A stretch of DNA of 64,000 bases, taken from Sphingopyxis sp. Lineage in GTDB: Bacteria > Pseudomonadota > Alphaproteobacteria > Sphingomonadales > Sphingomonadaceae. The notes under the pieces are model-generated. The model was given only the letters and a program-made list of their open reading frames with translations, ran no database searches and was not told the DNA's origin. A program made the translations under genes and the position numbers. The stretch's first letter is position 1. The number at the start of each line of letters is the position of its first letter. The DNA lies in contig PNNB01000047.1 of assembly GCA_013823985.1 (NCBI GenBank), forward strand, positions 124,001-188,000, given 5' to 3'. This document shows, piece after piece, positions 1-7,988 of the stretch.

Positions 1-734
1 GGCGGGATGGTCAGTTGCGGGATCGCATAGACCTTGTCGGTGGTGGGCGCATATTGGATCAGCTCGAACCGTTCGTCGCGGTAGACCACAGAACCTTTGG
101 CAGTGGCAACATTCTCGCCCAGTTTGAACGGCTTTTTGTTGACCTGGCTCACCATCATATCGTTGTGGACCATGTCGTTATAGGCGTTTTTCAGCCCCTT
201 CACGAGACTGAGTCCGCCGGAATCCACCAGCCGTTTTTGCGCGGTCGGGTTGCCGATCAGGCTGTTGGTCGGTGACAGCGCATCGATGATGATCTGCGAA
301 ATGAAGTTCGCCCGGTCACGTTCCAACGCGTCGAGTTCGAGGTCTTCGATATAGCTTTTGACGCCCTTCTGGACCGCCAGATAATATTGTGCGCCCGCCT
401 TGAAAAAGGGATTGAACCGCCATGCAGGGTCCATGAAGCGTTTGTCCTTGGGATCGGGAGCGAGATCGGACTGGCCCGTCATGATCTTGACCACATCCTC
501 GCTGAAATTGCCCGCAGCCTTGAATGCCTTGTCCGGATTGGTGGCCGTCTGGCGCAGCATCAGGCCGATCGCGCCAATAAAATCCTCCCGCGCCAGCCCG
601 GCCAGCGGGCCGAGCGCCATGGTCGCATCATTGGCGGCATCAAAGGCCCCTGCCATCCCACTAAATGGTGCGCCCTTTTTAGGCTTTTTCGCGCCTGCTT
701 TTTTCTCGGCGCCCTTGTCTGCTTTTGCAGCCAT
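1..734 (-). CDS. phaC: Class I poly(R)-hydroxyalkanoate synthase, N-terminal part (cut by window edge)
   Basis: PHA synthases polymerise (R)-3-hydroxyacyl-CoA into storage polyester at the granule surface. About 244 N-terminal residues are present. After a Lys/Ala-rich start comes the PhaC N-terminal domain: helices around residues 55-110, then a segment reading NPTAQKRLVDSGG, and a region containing LGENVATAKGSVVYRDE and FELIQYAPTTDKVYAIPQL, which closely match the known family. The catalytic Cys-Asp-His part lies beyond the left edge. The ATG at 734 was chosen because a strong ribosome-binding site (AGGAGAG) lies a few bases upstream. The frame is open to the window edge. Family membership is secure; substrate class I is inferred from the sequence style. 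Confidence 0.9.
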   Translation of the reverse strand, partial: MAAKADKGAEKKAGAKKPKKGAPFSGMAGAFDAANDATMALGPLAGLAREDFIGAIGLMLRQTATNPDKAFKAAGNFSEDVVKIMTGQSDLAPDPKDKRFMDPAWRFNPFFKAGAQYYLAVQKGVKSYIEDLELDALERDRANFISQIIIDALSPTNSLIGNPTAQKRLVDSGGLSLVKGLKNAYNDMVHNDMMVSQVNKKPFKLGENVATAKGSVVYRDERFELIQYAPTTDKVYAIPQLTIP

Positions 735-808
735 GTTTCTCTCCTCTTCCCAGACAAGAGATTGCACGGACTTTGGCCGACGTCAATTGAGGTGACAGCG
801 TAAAATGA

Positions 809-1480
809 TCACTGTTCCAAATCGGACGACTCTATCATCTGCTTTGCCACCATAAGCGCGGCCATTGCCCCCAATATTTGCGCGGCAATGAACGGCGCGA
901 CGTCGGCGGGGGCTATACCGGCAAAGCTGTTGCTGAGACTTCGGGCGATGGTGATGGCAGGGTTGGCGAAGCTGGTGGAGGAGGTGAACCAATAAGCGGC
1001 GGTGATGTAGAGCGCGACGCTGACGGGCACCGCTTGCGGCCTGAACCGCACGGTTCCCAATATCGTCAGGATCAGGCCAAAGGTCGCGACAAATTCGCCG
1101 GTCCACTGACCAAGCCCTGTCCGCTCTTTGGTCGACAGCTGCAGGACGGCTTCGTCGAACATCAGGTGCGCTGCCCAGACGCCCAAAATGCCGCCAACTA
1201 CTTGGACGGCCACATAGGCCTGCGCCGCGTGCGCCTTCAGTTCCTTGCGCAGCCACATGATCAGAGTGACCGCCGGGTTGAAATGCGCACCGGATATTGG
1301 TCCGAGAATCGTGATCAGCACATAGAGCATCGCGCCGGTCGCAAGGGTGTTCCCGATCAACGCCACAGCCACATTGCCGCCAGACAGCCGCTCGGCCATA
1401 ATGCCGGAGCCGACAACGGTGGCGAACAAGAAGAAGGATCCCAACGCCTCCGCCGTCAGCGGACGCCGCAACTCCCCCAT
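809..1480 (-). CDS. aqpS: Aquaporin-family channel of an arsenic operon (AqpS-like)
   Basis: This is a 223-residue MIP-family membrane channel. Both signature loops are visible: HFNPAVTL (Asn-Pro-Ala at about 68-70) and FANPAITIAR (about 173-175), with six hydrophobic segments. It starts 3 bp after the arsI stop and is the last gene of arsR-arsI-aqpS. AqpS of Sinorhizobium is a known aquaglyceroporin in an ars operon that passes trivalent arsenic. By analogy this channel probably moves arsenite down its gradient across the inner membrane. No ArsB/Acr3 pump or arsenate reductase gene follows. The general MIP assignment is secure; the arsenic role rests on the operon. Confidence 0.88.
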   Translation of the reverse strand: MGELRRPLTAEALGSFFLFATVVGSGIMAERLSGGNVAVALIGNTLATGAMLYVLITILGPISGAHFNPAVTLIMWLRKELKAHAAQAYVAVQVVGGILGVWAAHLMFDEAVLQLSTKERTGLGQWTGEFVATFGLILTILGTVRFRPQAVPVSVALYITAAYWFTSSTSFANPAITIARSLSNSFAGIAPADVAPFIAAQILGAMAALMVAKQMIESSDLEQ

Positions 1481-1483
1481 CGC

Positions 1484-1954
1484 TTAGCAGCAACCTTTGG
1501 GCGCCGCCTCTACCTTGGGGGCGCAGCAGGCGGTGACGGCGGCATTGTCGCCGGTCAGTTGGTCAAAGTCCGGGCTGTCGCCATAGACGGTGGATTCGCC
1601 CTGCGTCAGAAATGCTTCCCACACGACGCCGTCCGGGTCGGCTATCCAGCTTTTTTCCGATTTCGCATAGCAGCAGGTCGTCGCGCCTTCTTCCAGCACG
1701 GGTCCGCCCGCAACTTTCAAACGGCCATAGACATCGCCAAGTTCGGCGCTGTCCTCCACCTGGATACCCAGATGTTCAATGCCCTTTGCCGCGCCTTCCT
1801 TGCAGGAAATGGCAAAATTGACATGTGGATCGTCCAACATCCACTTGGCATAGTCATCTTTCGTCACGCTCGGCTGAGCGCCGAACAGGGCGGAGTAGAA
1901 ACCGATCGACTGGTCGAGATTGTCGACACCGACATGTACGTGCAGCCTTTTCAT
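1484..1954 (-). CDS. arsI: ArsI/CadI-family vicinal-oxygen-chelate metalloenzyme
   Basis: This 156-residue protein has the glyoxalase/dioxygenase fold. The expected metal ligands are visible: His near the start (LHVHVG, residues 5-7), His61 (EHLGIQ) and Glu113 (VWEAF). It also has the adjacent cysteines 94-95 (TTCCYAK), which in characterised ArsI C-As lyases bind methylarsenite. ArsI enzymes cleave the carbon-arsenic bond of organoarsenicals using Fe(II) and oxygen. The C terminus carries two more Cys pairs (ACC and GCC), which may add thiol ligands. Its start overlaps the arsR stop by 4 bp (ATGA), so translation is probably coupled. CadI (cadmium-induced) is the alternative family label; the arsR/aquaporin neighbours favour an arsenic role. 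Confidence 0.85.
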   Translation of the reverse strand: MKRLHVHVGVDNLDQSIGFYSALFGAQPSVTKDDYAKWMLDDPHVNFAISCKEGAAKGIEHLGIQVEDSAELGDVYGRLKVAGGPVLEEGATTCCYAKSEKSWIADPDGVVWEAFLTQGESTVYGDSPDFDQLTGDNAAVTACCAPKVEAAPKGCC

Positions 1955-2295
1955 GCGGCATTCCTTTCATCTGTGTTTTGGGGTTCGCAACCAAGTGCGG
2001 GGACACAGCCCTGCCCGCTGCAGCAATTTTCGGTGAGATAGGCCATCAGATCGCCCATGGTTGTATAGTCGGCGCTGTAGATCAGCGAGCGGCTCTGACG
2101 CTTTTGCCGGATCAGGCCTGCATGGCTGAGCTGCGCCAGATGGAAGCTCATCGACGAAGCGGGCGCGCCGACCGCCTCGGCGATTGCCCCTGCGGAAAGT
2201 CCTGCTTCCCCCGCCTGTACCAGCAAGCGAAATGCCGCGAGGCGATGTTCCTGCGCAAGGGCGGCGAGCGCGCGAATGGTGGTGCTACTGTCCAT
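1951..2295 (-). CDS. arsR: ArsR-family metalloregulatory repressor
   Basis: A 114-residue winged-helix repressor. The DNA-binding helix-turn-helix spans about residues 33-65 (GLSAGAIAEAVGAPASSMSF and on to HLAQLSHAGLI), followed by the beta wing. The C terminus carries Cys91-Cys92 and Cys97 (ENCCSGQGC), with a further Cys103. This resembles the C-terminal thiolate site of Acidithiobacillus-type ArsR rather than the classical helix-3 CVC site. It is the first gene of arsR-arsI-aqpS and probably represses its own operon until As(III) binds. Low-GC DNA with a direct repeat immediately upstream (2319-2333) is a candidate operator. Confidence 0.9.
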   Translation of the reverse strand: MDSSTTIRALAALAQEHRLAAFRLLVQAGEAGLSAGAIAEAVGAPASSMSFHLAQLSHAGLIRQKRQSRSLIYSADYTTMGDLMAYLTENCCSGQGCVPALGCEPQNTDERNAA

Positions 2296-2318
2296 GATAA
2301 ATCCATATTTCCATAATT

Positions 2319-2333
2319 ATCGAATCATCGAAT
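2319..2333. promoter_or_regulatory. Direct-repeat candidate ArsR operator
   Basis: Two copies of ATCGAAT (2319-2325 and 2327-2333) with an 8-bp period lie in an AT-rich stretch (2300-2340), directly upstream of the leftward arsR start at 2295 and before rightward pnuC. The position suits control of the ars operon by ArsR. Classical ArsR sites are inverted repeats, so this is inference only. Confidence 0.4.
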
Positions 2334-2404
2334 ATATTGCCGCCCGGCAAATGTCAACACAGGCGGACTGGATTTTGCCGTGCCATGCTGCCATCACCCT
2401 GCCC

Positions 2405-2965
2405 ATGTCGTTGATCGAACTTGTCGCCGTCCTGCTCGGCCTTGCCAATATCGTGCTGATTATCCGGCGGTCGGTGTGGAATTTTCCCGTCGCCATCGCC
2501 ATGGTCACCCTCTACTTCTTCATCTTCCAAGACGCGCGGCTGTATAGCGATGCAGGGCTTCAGATTTTTTTCGCGCTGGTCAACCTGTACGGCTGGTGGA
2601 ACTGGCACCGCAGCAAAGGGGGTGACGGCGCGGTCCTCGTCCGCCGCCTGCCCGCCATCGGCTATGCGCTTTGGATCGCTGGCTCAGTCGCCGCGATCTG
2701 GGCGTGGGGCGCCTTCATGGGCAACTATACGCAGACCAGCTATCCCTATTGGGACGCCTCTGTCGCGATGCTTTCTGTCGCAGGGCAGATCCTCATGGCG
2801 CGCCGCTTTGTGGAAAACTGGCACTGGTGGATTGTCGTGAACATTATCTCCATCCCGCTTTATCTGCGGAAGGACCTGTATCTGACCGCCGGGCTCTATG
2901 GCGTGTTTCTGGTGCTCGCCATTGCCGGGCTGATCGCGTGGCGTAAGGCGGAGGTAAGAGAATGA
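2405..2965 (+). CDS. pnuC: PnuC-family nicotinamide riboside transporter
   Basis: A polytopic inner-membrane protein of 186 residues. It has the aromatic-rich PnuC signature NLYGWWNWHR and WRNF-like pairs (NWHWWIVVN near the C terminus), plus about seven hydrophobic segments. PnuC proteins take up nicotinamide riboside by facilitated diffusion, trapped by phosphorylation. The next gene, a ribosylnicotinamide kinase, overlaps by 4 bp (ATGA at 2962), which supports this substrate. The open frame extends upstream, but the family N terminus fits the ATG at 2405. No good ribosome-binding site is visible there, so ATG 2351 remains possible. Salvage of NAD precursors is the likely role. Confidence 0.88.
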   Translation: MSLIELVAVLLGLANIVLIIRRSVWNFPVAIAMVTLYFFIFQDARLYSDAGLQIFFALVNLYGWWNWHRSKGGDGAVLVRRLPAIGYALWIAGSVAAIWAWGAFMGNYTQTSYPYWDASVAMLSVAGQILMARRFVENWHWWIVVNIISIPLYLRKDLYLTAGLYGVFLVLAIAGLIAWRKAEVRE

Positions 2966-3495
2966 CGACGCTGCGCATCTGTCTCCACGGCCCCGAAAGC
3001 ACCGGCAAGTCGACCCTCGGTACGCGGCTCGCCGCGCATCTGGGGTGCGAAGTGGTCCCCGAATATGGCCGCGCCTATTGTGAAGCGCACGGCACCGACA
3101 TCGGCATGGCCGAACTCGTCCATATCGCGCAGCAGCAGGACGTCATGAACCGCGCAGCGGCGGCGCGGGCGGCTGAGCTGGACATCGGACAGGTGCTTTT
3201 CGACACCGATCCCCTGATCACCGCCGTCTGGGCCGAGATGATGTTCGGCGAACGCGACCCGTGGTTTGACAGCTTTTCGAGCTATGCCGACCTCTACCTG
3301 TTGCTCGACATCGACCTGCCCTTCGTCGACGACGGCCTGCGCGTCTACGCCAGCCCGGACCAGCGCCGCCGGTTTTTTGACCTGTGCAAGGCAGAGCTTG
3401 ACCGGCGCGGGGTGCGTTATATGTTGATCCGTGGCGAAGGCGATGCGCGGTTTAACGCGGCGTTAGGGGCGCTGGAACAGCCAGACATTATTTAG
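2962..3495 (+). CDS. NadR-like ribosylnicotinamide kinase (stand-alone kinase domain)
   Basis: A 177-residue P-loop kinase starting with a Walker A motif at residues 10-18 (GPESTGKST). It also has EYGRAY and FDTDPLITAVW, which match the C-terminal kinase half of NadR. The N-terminal DNA-binding and NMN adenylyltransferase domains of enterobacterial NadR are absent, so this is a single-activity form. It would phosphorylate incoming nicotinamide riboside to NMN, pulling uptake through PnuC. Its start overlaps the pnuC stop by 4 bp, so the two genes form a coupled operon. Confidence 0.85.
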   Translation: MTTLRICLHGPESTGKSTLGTRLAAHLGCEVVPEYGRAYCEAHGTDIGMAELVHIAQQQDVMNRAAAARAAELDIGQVLFDTDPLITAVWAEMMFGERDPWFDSFSSYADLYLLLDIDLPFVDDGLRVYASPDQRRRFFDLCKAELDRRGVRYMLIRGEGDARFNAALGALEQPDII

Positions 3496-3506
3496 GATCC
3501 GTCCCC

Positions 3507-5372
3507 CTAAACCTTCTCCAAAGCCTCGCTCGCGGCGACCCATCGTGCTTCGGCGGCTTCCTGTGCGGCGACGATTTTGCCGCGGCGTTGGGACAGTTCG
3601 CCCATGGTCAGGTTCTTATACTCATTCGCCGCCGACGCCGGGTCGAACATCGCCCGGTCAATGGCGGACAGCACGACCTCTAGCTTCGCCAGATCCGCCT
3701 CGGCATCGCTGACCTCACGCTTCAGCTTGGCCTGCGCCTCACGCGCGGCAGCGGCGGCTTTTTTGTCTTCCTTGCGGTCGGCCTTGGACACCTTCTCCTT
3801 CGACGGACCCTTGCCCAGAATGAAGTCGGTATAATCCTCGATCGTCCCGGAAAATTCGGTCGCCGTCCCGCCATCGACCAGCACCAGCCGGTCAGCGGTT
3901 AGCTCCAGCATATGGCGGTCATGGCTGACCAGCACGACGGTGCCTTCATATTCGTTCAGCGCCTGCACCAGCGCCTCGCGCGCATCGACGTCGAGGTGGT
4001 TCGTCGGTTCGTCAAGGATCAGCATGTGCGGCGCATCGCGGGTGATCAGCGCCAGCGCCAGCCGCGCCCGCTCGCCGCCCGAAAGCTTGCCGACCTTCGT
4101 CGTCGCCTTAGGCCCTGAAAAGCCGAAGCGCCCCAGCTGCGCCCGCACCGCGCCGGGGGTCGCGCCCTTCATCTGGCGGGTCATATGTTCGAGCGGCGTG
4201 TCGTCGCCGTCCAGTTCCTCCACCTGATATTGGGTGAAATAGCCGACGCGCATCTTGCCCGACGATTGCATCGCGCCGTCCATCGGCGTCAACTGCGCCG
4301 CCAACAGCCGCGCCAGCGTCGTCTTGCCGTTGCCGTTCCGCCCCAAAAGCGCGATCCGGTCATCGGGGTCGATCCGCAGGTTCAGCCGCTCCAGCACCGG
4401 ATTGCCCGCGCTATAGCCCACGCTGGCCAGATCAAGCGTCACCAGAGGCGGCTTCAGCTCGTCGGGGCTGGGAAAGTCGAAGCTGAGCGTCGGGTCATCA
4501 ACCATCGCCTGCACCGGTTGCATCCGCGCCAGCGCCTTGGCGCGGCTCTGCCCCTGCTTCGCGGTCGAGGCCCGGGCCGAGTTGCGCGCGATATAATCCT
4601 GCAGCTTGGCGCGCTGCGCATCCTGCGCCGCCTTTGCCGCCGCCAGCTGCGCCGCGCGTTCGGCGCGTTGCCGTTCGAAACTGTCATAGCCCCCGGCGTA
4701 GAGCGTCACCTGCCCGTTTTCGAGGTGCAGGATATGGTCGACCACATTGTTAAGGAGGTCGCGTTCATGGCTGATCACGACCATCATCGCCGGATAGCCC
4801 TTCAGGAAGTTTTCCAGCCATAGCGTCGCTTCCAGGTCCAAGTGGTTCGACGGTTCGTCGAGCAACAGCAGGTCCGGCTGCGAAAACAGCAGAGACGCCA
4901 ACGCCACGCGCATTTTCCAGCCACCCGAAAAACTGTCGAGCGGACGGCCCTGCATCTCTTCGTCAAAGCCCAGTCCCACCAATATCCGCGACGCGCGCGC
5001 AGGGGCGGTATAAGCGTCGATCGCGATCAGCCGTTCGTGCACCTCGGCCATGCGGTCGGGGTCGAGCCCCTCCTGCTCGCTTTCGATCATCAGCGCCGCA
5101 CGCTCGGTATCGGCGGCAAGCACGGTGTCGAAGGGCGTCGAATCCCCGGCCGGAGCCTCCTGCGCGATATAGCCGATGCGCGTGCCCTTCGGCATTTCGA
5201 GCGAGCCGTCATCGGCCTCAAGCGATCCGATCATCACCTTCATCAGCGTAGACTTGCCCGCCCCGTTTCGCCCGATCAGGCCCACCCGTCCATAAGGAGG
5301 CAGGGCCGCCGTGGCGCGGTCAAGGATAGTGCGTCCGCCAAGGCGCACGGTGATACCGTTCAGATTGAGCAT
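3507..5372 (-). CDS. ABC-F family ATPase (YheS/Uup-like)
   Basis: A soluble 621-residue protein with two ABC ATPase domains and no membrane segments, the ABC-F architecture. The first domain has Walker A at about 31-42 (GLIGRNGAGKST), signature SFSGGWKMRVALA at about 148-159 and Walker B LLLLDEPSNHLDL. The linker is Ala/Lys/Arg-rich and coiled. The second domain has LLGRNGNGKTT, KLSGGERARLALAL and LILDEPTNHLDVD. The C-terminal tail is a charged coiled coil (about 540-621). ABC-F proteins act on the ribosome or in related cytosolic roles; the exact paralogue (YheS-like is favoured) cannot be fixed by eye. It converges on the kinase gene and stands alone. Confidence 0.88.
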   Translation of the reverse strand: MLNLNGITVRLGGRTILDRATAALPPYGRVGLIGRNGAGKSTLMKVMIGSLEADDGSLEMPKGTRIGYIAQEAPAGDSTPFDTVLAADTERAALMIESEQEGLDPDRMAEVHERLIAIDAYTAPARASRILVGLGFDEEMQGRPLDSFSGGWKMRVALASLLFSQPDLLLLDEPSNHLDLEATLWLENFLKGYPAMMVVISHERDLLNNVVDHILHLENGQVTLYAGGYDSFERQRAERAAQLAAAKAAQDAQRAKLQDYIARNSARASTAKQGQSRAKALARMQPVQAMVDDPTLSFDFPSPDELKPPLVTLDLASVGYSAGNPVLERLNLRIDPDDRIALLGRNGNGKTTLARLLAAQLTPMDGAMQSSGKMRVGYFTQYQVEELDGDDTPLEHMTRQMKGATPGAVRAQLGRFGFSGPKATTKVGKLSGGERARLALALITRDAPHMLILDEPTNHLDVDAREALVQALNEYEGTVVLVSHDRHMLELTADRLVLVDGGTATEFSGTIEDYTDFILGKGPSKEKVSKADRKEDKKAAAAAREAQAKLKREVSDAEADLAKLEVVLSAIDRAMFDPASAANEYKNLTMGELSQRRGKIVAAQEAAEARWVAASEALEKV

Positions 5373-5673
5373 GATGGCGCGCGCCTAGCAGAGAGCGCGG
5401 CATGTGTCATGCAGGATTATAGGGTGCGTTTCGTAACGTTGCCTGTGGAACGGCAGATCGCAGATTTGCAACACGCTGCATATGATTTTGCGCAACCCAC
5501 ACACGACAAGCTATCCTTAGCTTTGCCCGGGCGCTGCCTTTTGGTGAGTCGCACATCGGAATGACGATGGATGAAACGTGTGTCGTTTGAGACAATATGT
5601 TTTGAACATAAATGGTTAAAATACTCGTTACATTCAATACTGCTGAAATCAAACGATTCATGGAGTTTGGAAA
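5373..5673. other. Intergenic region upstream of the protease/ATP-grasp operon
   Basis: A 301-bp gap between the divergently read ABC-F gene and the small propeptide-like gene. The right half (from about 5560) is clearly AT-rich compared with the flanks and probably contains the operon promoter. No convincing -35/-10 pair could be picked. No RNA gene was recognised. Confidence 0.5.
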
Positions 5674-5937
5674 ATGAGTCAAATTATGATAAAAGTTTCA
5701 CCACAAATCGCGAATTCTCTTAATTTGAAATATAAGAGCGACGCCGACGAACTATTGCAAATAATAAGTGCGTATAATGCACGTATAGGGTCGCCAACAG
5801 GTACGGTTGGTGAAGCATATTTGTATTTTCCGATTGAAATTATGGATTCGCACAGACGCGATGACTTGATTCAAGCGCTTGCCGCCCTTCCGGGTGTCGA
5901 GGCGGCGTATGTCAAGCCAGCGGATGAACTGCCTTAG
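5674..5937 (+). CDS. Small stand-alone protease-propeptide-like protein
   Basis: An 87-residue protein with no signal peptide or membrane segment. It resembles the N-terminal region of the protease encoded next. Both have an aromatic beta-strand (AYLYFPIEIMD here; NFYKIEAPEN in the protease), a helix, then a closing strand ending AYVKP (residues 78-82 here; 121-125 in the protease). Subtilisin propeptides (inhibitor I9-like) have this type of beta-alpha-beta fold and act as chaperone and inhibitor of their protease. A free-standing inhibitor or folding helper for the neighbouring protease is therefore inferred. Its DNA is more AT-rich than that of its neighbours. It is 45 bp upstream of the protease start, in the same direction. 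Confidence 0.7.
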   Translation: MSQIMIKVSPQIANSLNLKYKSDADELLQIISAYNARIGSPTGTVGEAYLYFPIEIMDSHRRDDLIQALAALPGVEAAYVKPADELP

Positions 5938-5982
5938 GCGTGCGCAATCCAGTGCTCGCCTATTGATGAGGAGGAGCATGTG

Positions 5983-7941
5983 ATGGCTAAATCTGGAAAA
6001 TCGGAAGATGAATCGGGCAAAAATGGTGGCGCGCCTGCCTCACCGCCTGAACTAATTGTTGTAACAAGAACGGAAAGCGCAATGCGCGCGTCTGCCGGGC
6101 GTTTCGAAGCGCTGTCGGGCGAACCTACAGACACGCTGGCGACTATCCTTGCCGACAATGGAGCGCAAATGGTGCCCCTGTTCGGAGGAACCGAAGAACG
6201 CGTGATCGCCGCGAGCGCTACACTTGATTATGCCGACCCTTCGGCAGCCGTCGATCTTTCCAACTTCTACAAGATCGAAGCGCCCGAGAATAAGCTTGAA
6301 TCCTTGCAAAGCGACCTGTTTGCCCAGGATCTGGTTGATGGCGCCTATGTCAAACCGGGCGCGGAACCCGCAGCTTTTCTCAACGATATGGCGCCGACCT
6401 CTGACGAAGCGCCCCCGGCCAGTCCGGATTTTTCGTCCCGACAGGGCTATCTCGATGCAGCGCCCGGCGGCGTCGAGGCGCGCTGGGCCTGGACACAGGC
6501 AGGCGGTCGCGGTGCTGGCATCCGCATTATCGACATCGAAGGCGCCTGGCGCTTTACCCATGAAGATTTGAGCGTCAACCAAGGCGGCGTTGTTGGCGGA
6601 ACCATGTCCACGGACATCGGCTGGCGCAACCATGGCACCGCGGTGCTGGGTGAATTTAGCGGCGACCAGAATCCGTTCGGGATTCAGGGCATTGCTTCGG
6701 ATGCGGTGGTGAGCGCGATTTCGATCTTCGGCGGACCCGGCTCCGCAGGTGCAATCAACGCTGCCGCAGCGCGGCTCAGTGCAGGCGACGTTATCCTGAT
6801 CGAATTGCACCGGCCCGGACCACGCTTCGCTTTTGCTGGTCGCGCCGACCAGCGGGGCTATATTGCTGTGGAATGGTGGCCCGATGATTTTGCCGCGATC
6901 CGTAACGCCGCAAATCGCGGCATCATCGTTGTCGAGGCCGGAGGAAATGGTGCCGAAAATCTCGACGACGCGATTTATCAAACCCCTGCCGCTGGCTTTC
7001 CCGCAACATGGACCAATCCGTTCCGCCGAACCAACCGCGATTCCGGTGCCATCTTCGTCGGCGCTGGTGCTCCGCCGCCGGGAACCCATGGCCGTACACA
7101 TGGCGCCGATCGCTCACGCCTCGATTTTTCGAACTGGGGGGCGCTTGTCGATACCCAGGGCTGGGGCAGAGAAGTTACCACCGCCGGCTATGGCGACTTG
7201 CAGGGCGGAACCAACGAAGACCTCTGGTATACGGATCGCTTCTCGGGCACGTCGAGTGCTTCGCCGATCATCGTGGGCGTCGTTGCATCCCTGCAAGGAA
7301 TGGCACGCGCGCGCGGCGTTCCGGTATTAACGCCGGCTCAAATTCGCAATTGCTTGCGCACCACGGGTTCACCGCAGCAGGATGAACCGGGTCGCCCCGC
7401 CACGCAGCGAGTGGGCACCCGCCCAAATCTGCGCCAGCTATCCATATGCGCTTTTGGCAAGGGCAAAGAAATCCACAAGGAAGTGATCAAAGAAGGCAAG
7501 GAAGCATTCAAAGAGATCAAGGACACCCGGAAGGAATTCACTAAGGAACTTCGCAAGGAAGTCGTCAAAGAAGCGAAGGAATTCACCAAAGAAGGCCGTA
7601 AAGAATTCAAGGAAATCAAAGAGGTCAAGGAAGTTAAAGAACGGCCTGACAAGCGTATCAAGGAAAAAGACAAGGAAAAGGATATTTTCGAAGGAGGTCT
7701 GCTCGATGGCATCCGCGAACGCGGCATATTGCAAGGCGGCGGTGCAGCAGCACCTGGATCGGATATTGAAGGCCGTCTCGCGTCAATCGAAGCGGCGGTC
7801 GAAAGCCTGGCGCATTTCATCGGCAGCGAATTGCGACCCGATTTGTCCAGCTCTGCGCTGGGCGGTCAGGCACAGGATCTGTCACAGGCAGACCAATATT
7901 CAAAGGACCTGAAGGACCAGAAAGACACTGAATCCTATTAA
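5983..7941 (+). CDS. S8 (subtilisin-family) serine peptidase with Lys/Glu-rich C-terminal tail
   Basis: A 652-residue protein. Residues ~20-130 form a propeptide-like domain. The catalytic domain spans ~150-490, with Asp184 (IIDIEG), His217 (NHGTAV), oxyanion Asn322 (GGNG) and Ser424 (GTSSASP). Residues ~493-567 are a striking repeat of KE pairs (KEVIKE, KEFTKE, KEFKEI), then a short coiled C terminus. There is no N-terminal signal peptide, so it may act in the cytosol or leave by an unusual route. ATG 5983 fits the GGAGGAG ribosome-binding site better than GTG 5980. It is second in a four-gene operon with an inhibitor-like protein before it and two ATP-grasp-type proteins after it. The protease assignment is secure; the substrate is unknown. 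Confidence 0.88.
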   Translation: MAKSGKSEDESGKNGGAPASPPELIVVTRTESAMRASAGRFEALSGEPTDTLATILADNGAQMVPLFGGTEERVIAASATLDYADPSAAVDLSNFYKIEAPENKLESLQSDLFAQDLVDGAYVKPGAEPAAFLNDMAPTSDEAPPASPDFSSRQGYLDAAPGGVEARWAWTQAGGRGAGIRIIDIEGAWRFTHEDLSVNQGGVVGGTMSTDIGWRNHGTAVLGEFSGDQNPFGIQGIASDAVVSAISIFGGPGSAGAINAAAARLSAGDVILIELHRPGPRFAFAGRADQRGYIAVEWWPDDFAAIRNAANRGIIVVEAGGNGAENLDDAIYQTPAAGFPATWTNPFRRTNRDSGAIFVGAGAPPPGTHGRTHGADRSRLDFSNWGALVDTQGWGREVTTAGYGDLQGGTNEDLWYTDRFSGTSSASPIIVGVVASLQGMARARGVPVLTPAQIRNCLRTTGSPQQDEPGRPATQRVGTRPNLRQLSICAFGKGKEIHKEVIKEGKEAFKEIKDTRKEFTKELRKEVVKEAKEFTKEGRKEFKEIKEVKEVKERPDKRIKEKDKEKDIFEGGLLDGIRERGILQGGGAAAPGSDIEGRLASIEAAVESLAHFIGSELRPDLSSSALGGQAQDLSQADQYSKDLKDQKDTESY

Positions 7942-7988
7942 GTCCTTCGGCCAGTAAAGTATCCGACCATGCCCACAGTGCAGCCACG

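Noticed and set aside
878..2041. 387-codon rightward open frame across the ars operon
   Set aside because: Antisense to three recognised genes; no domain and implausible composition.
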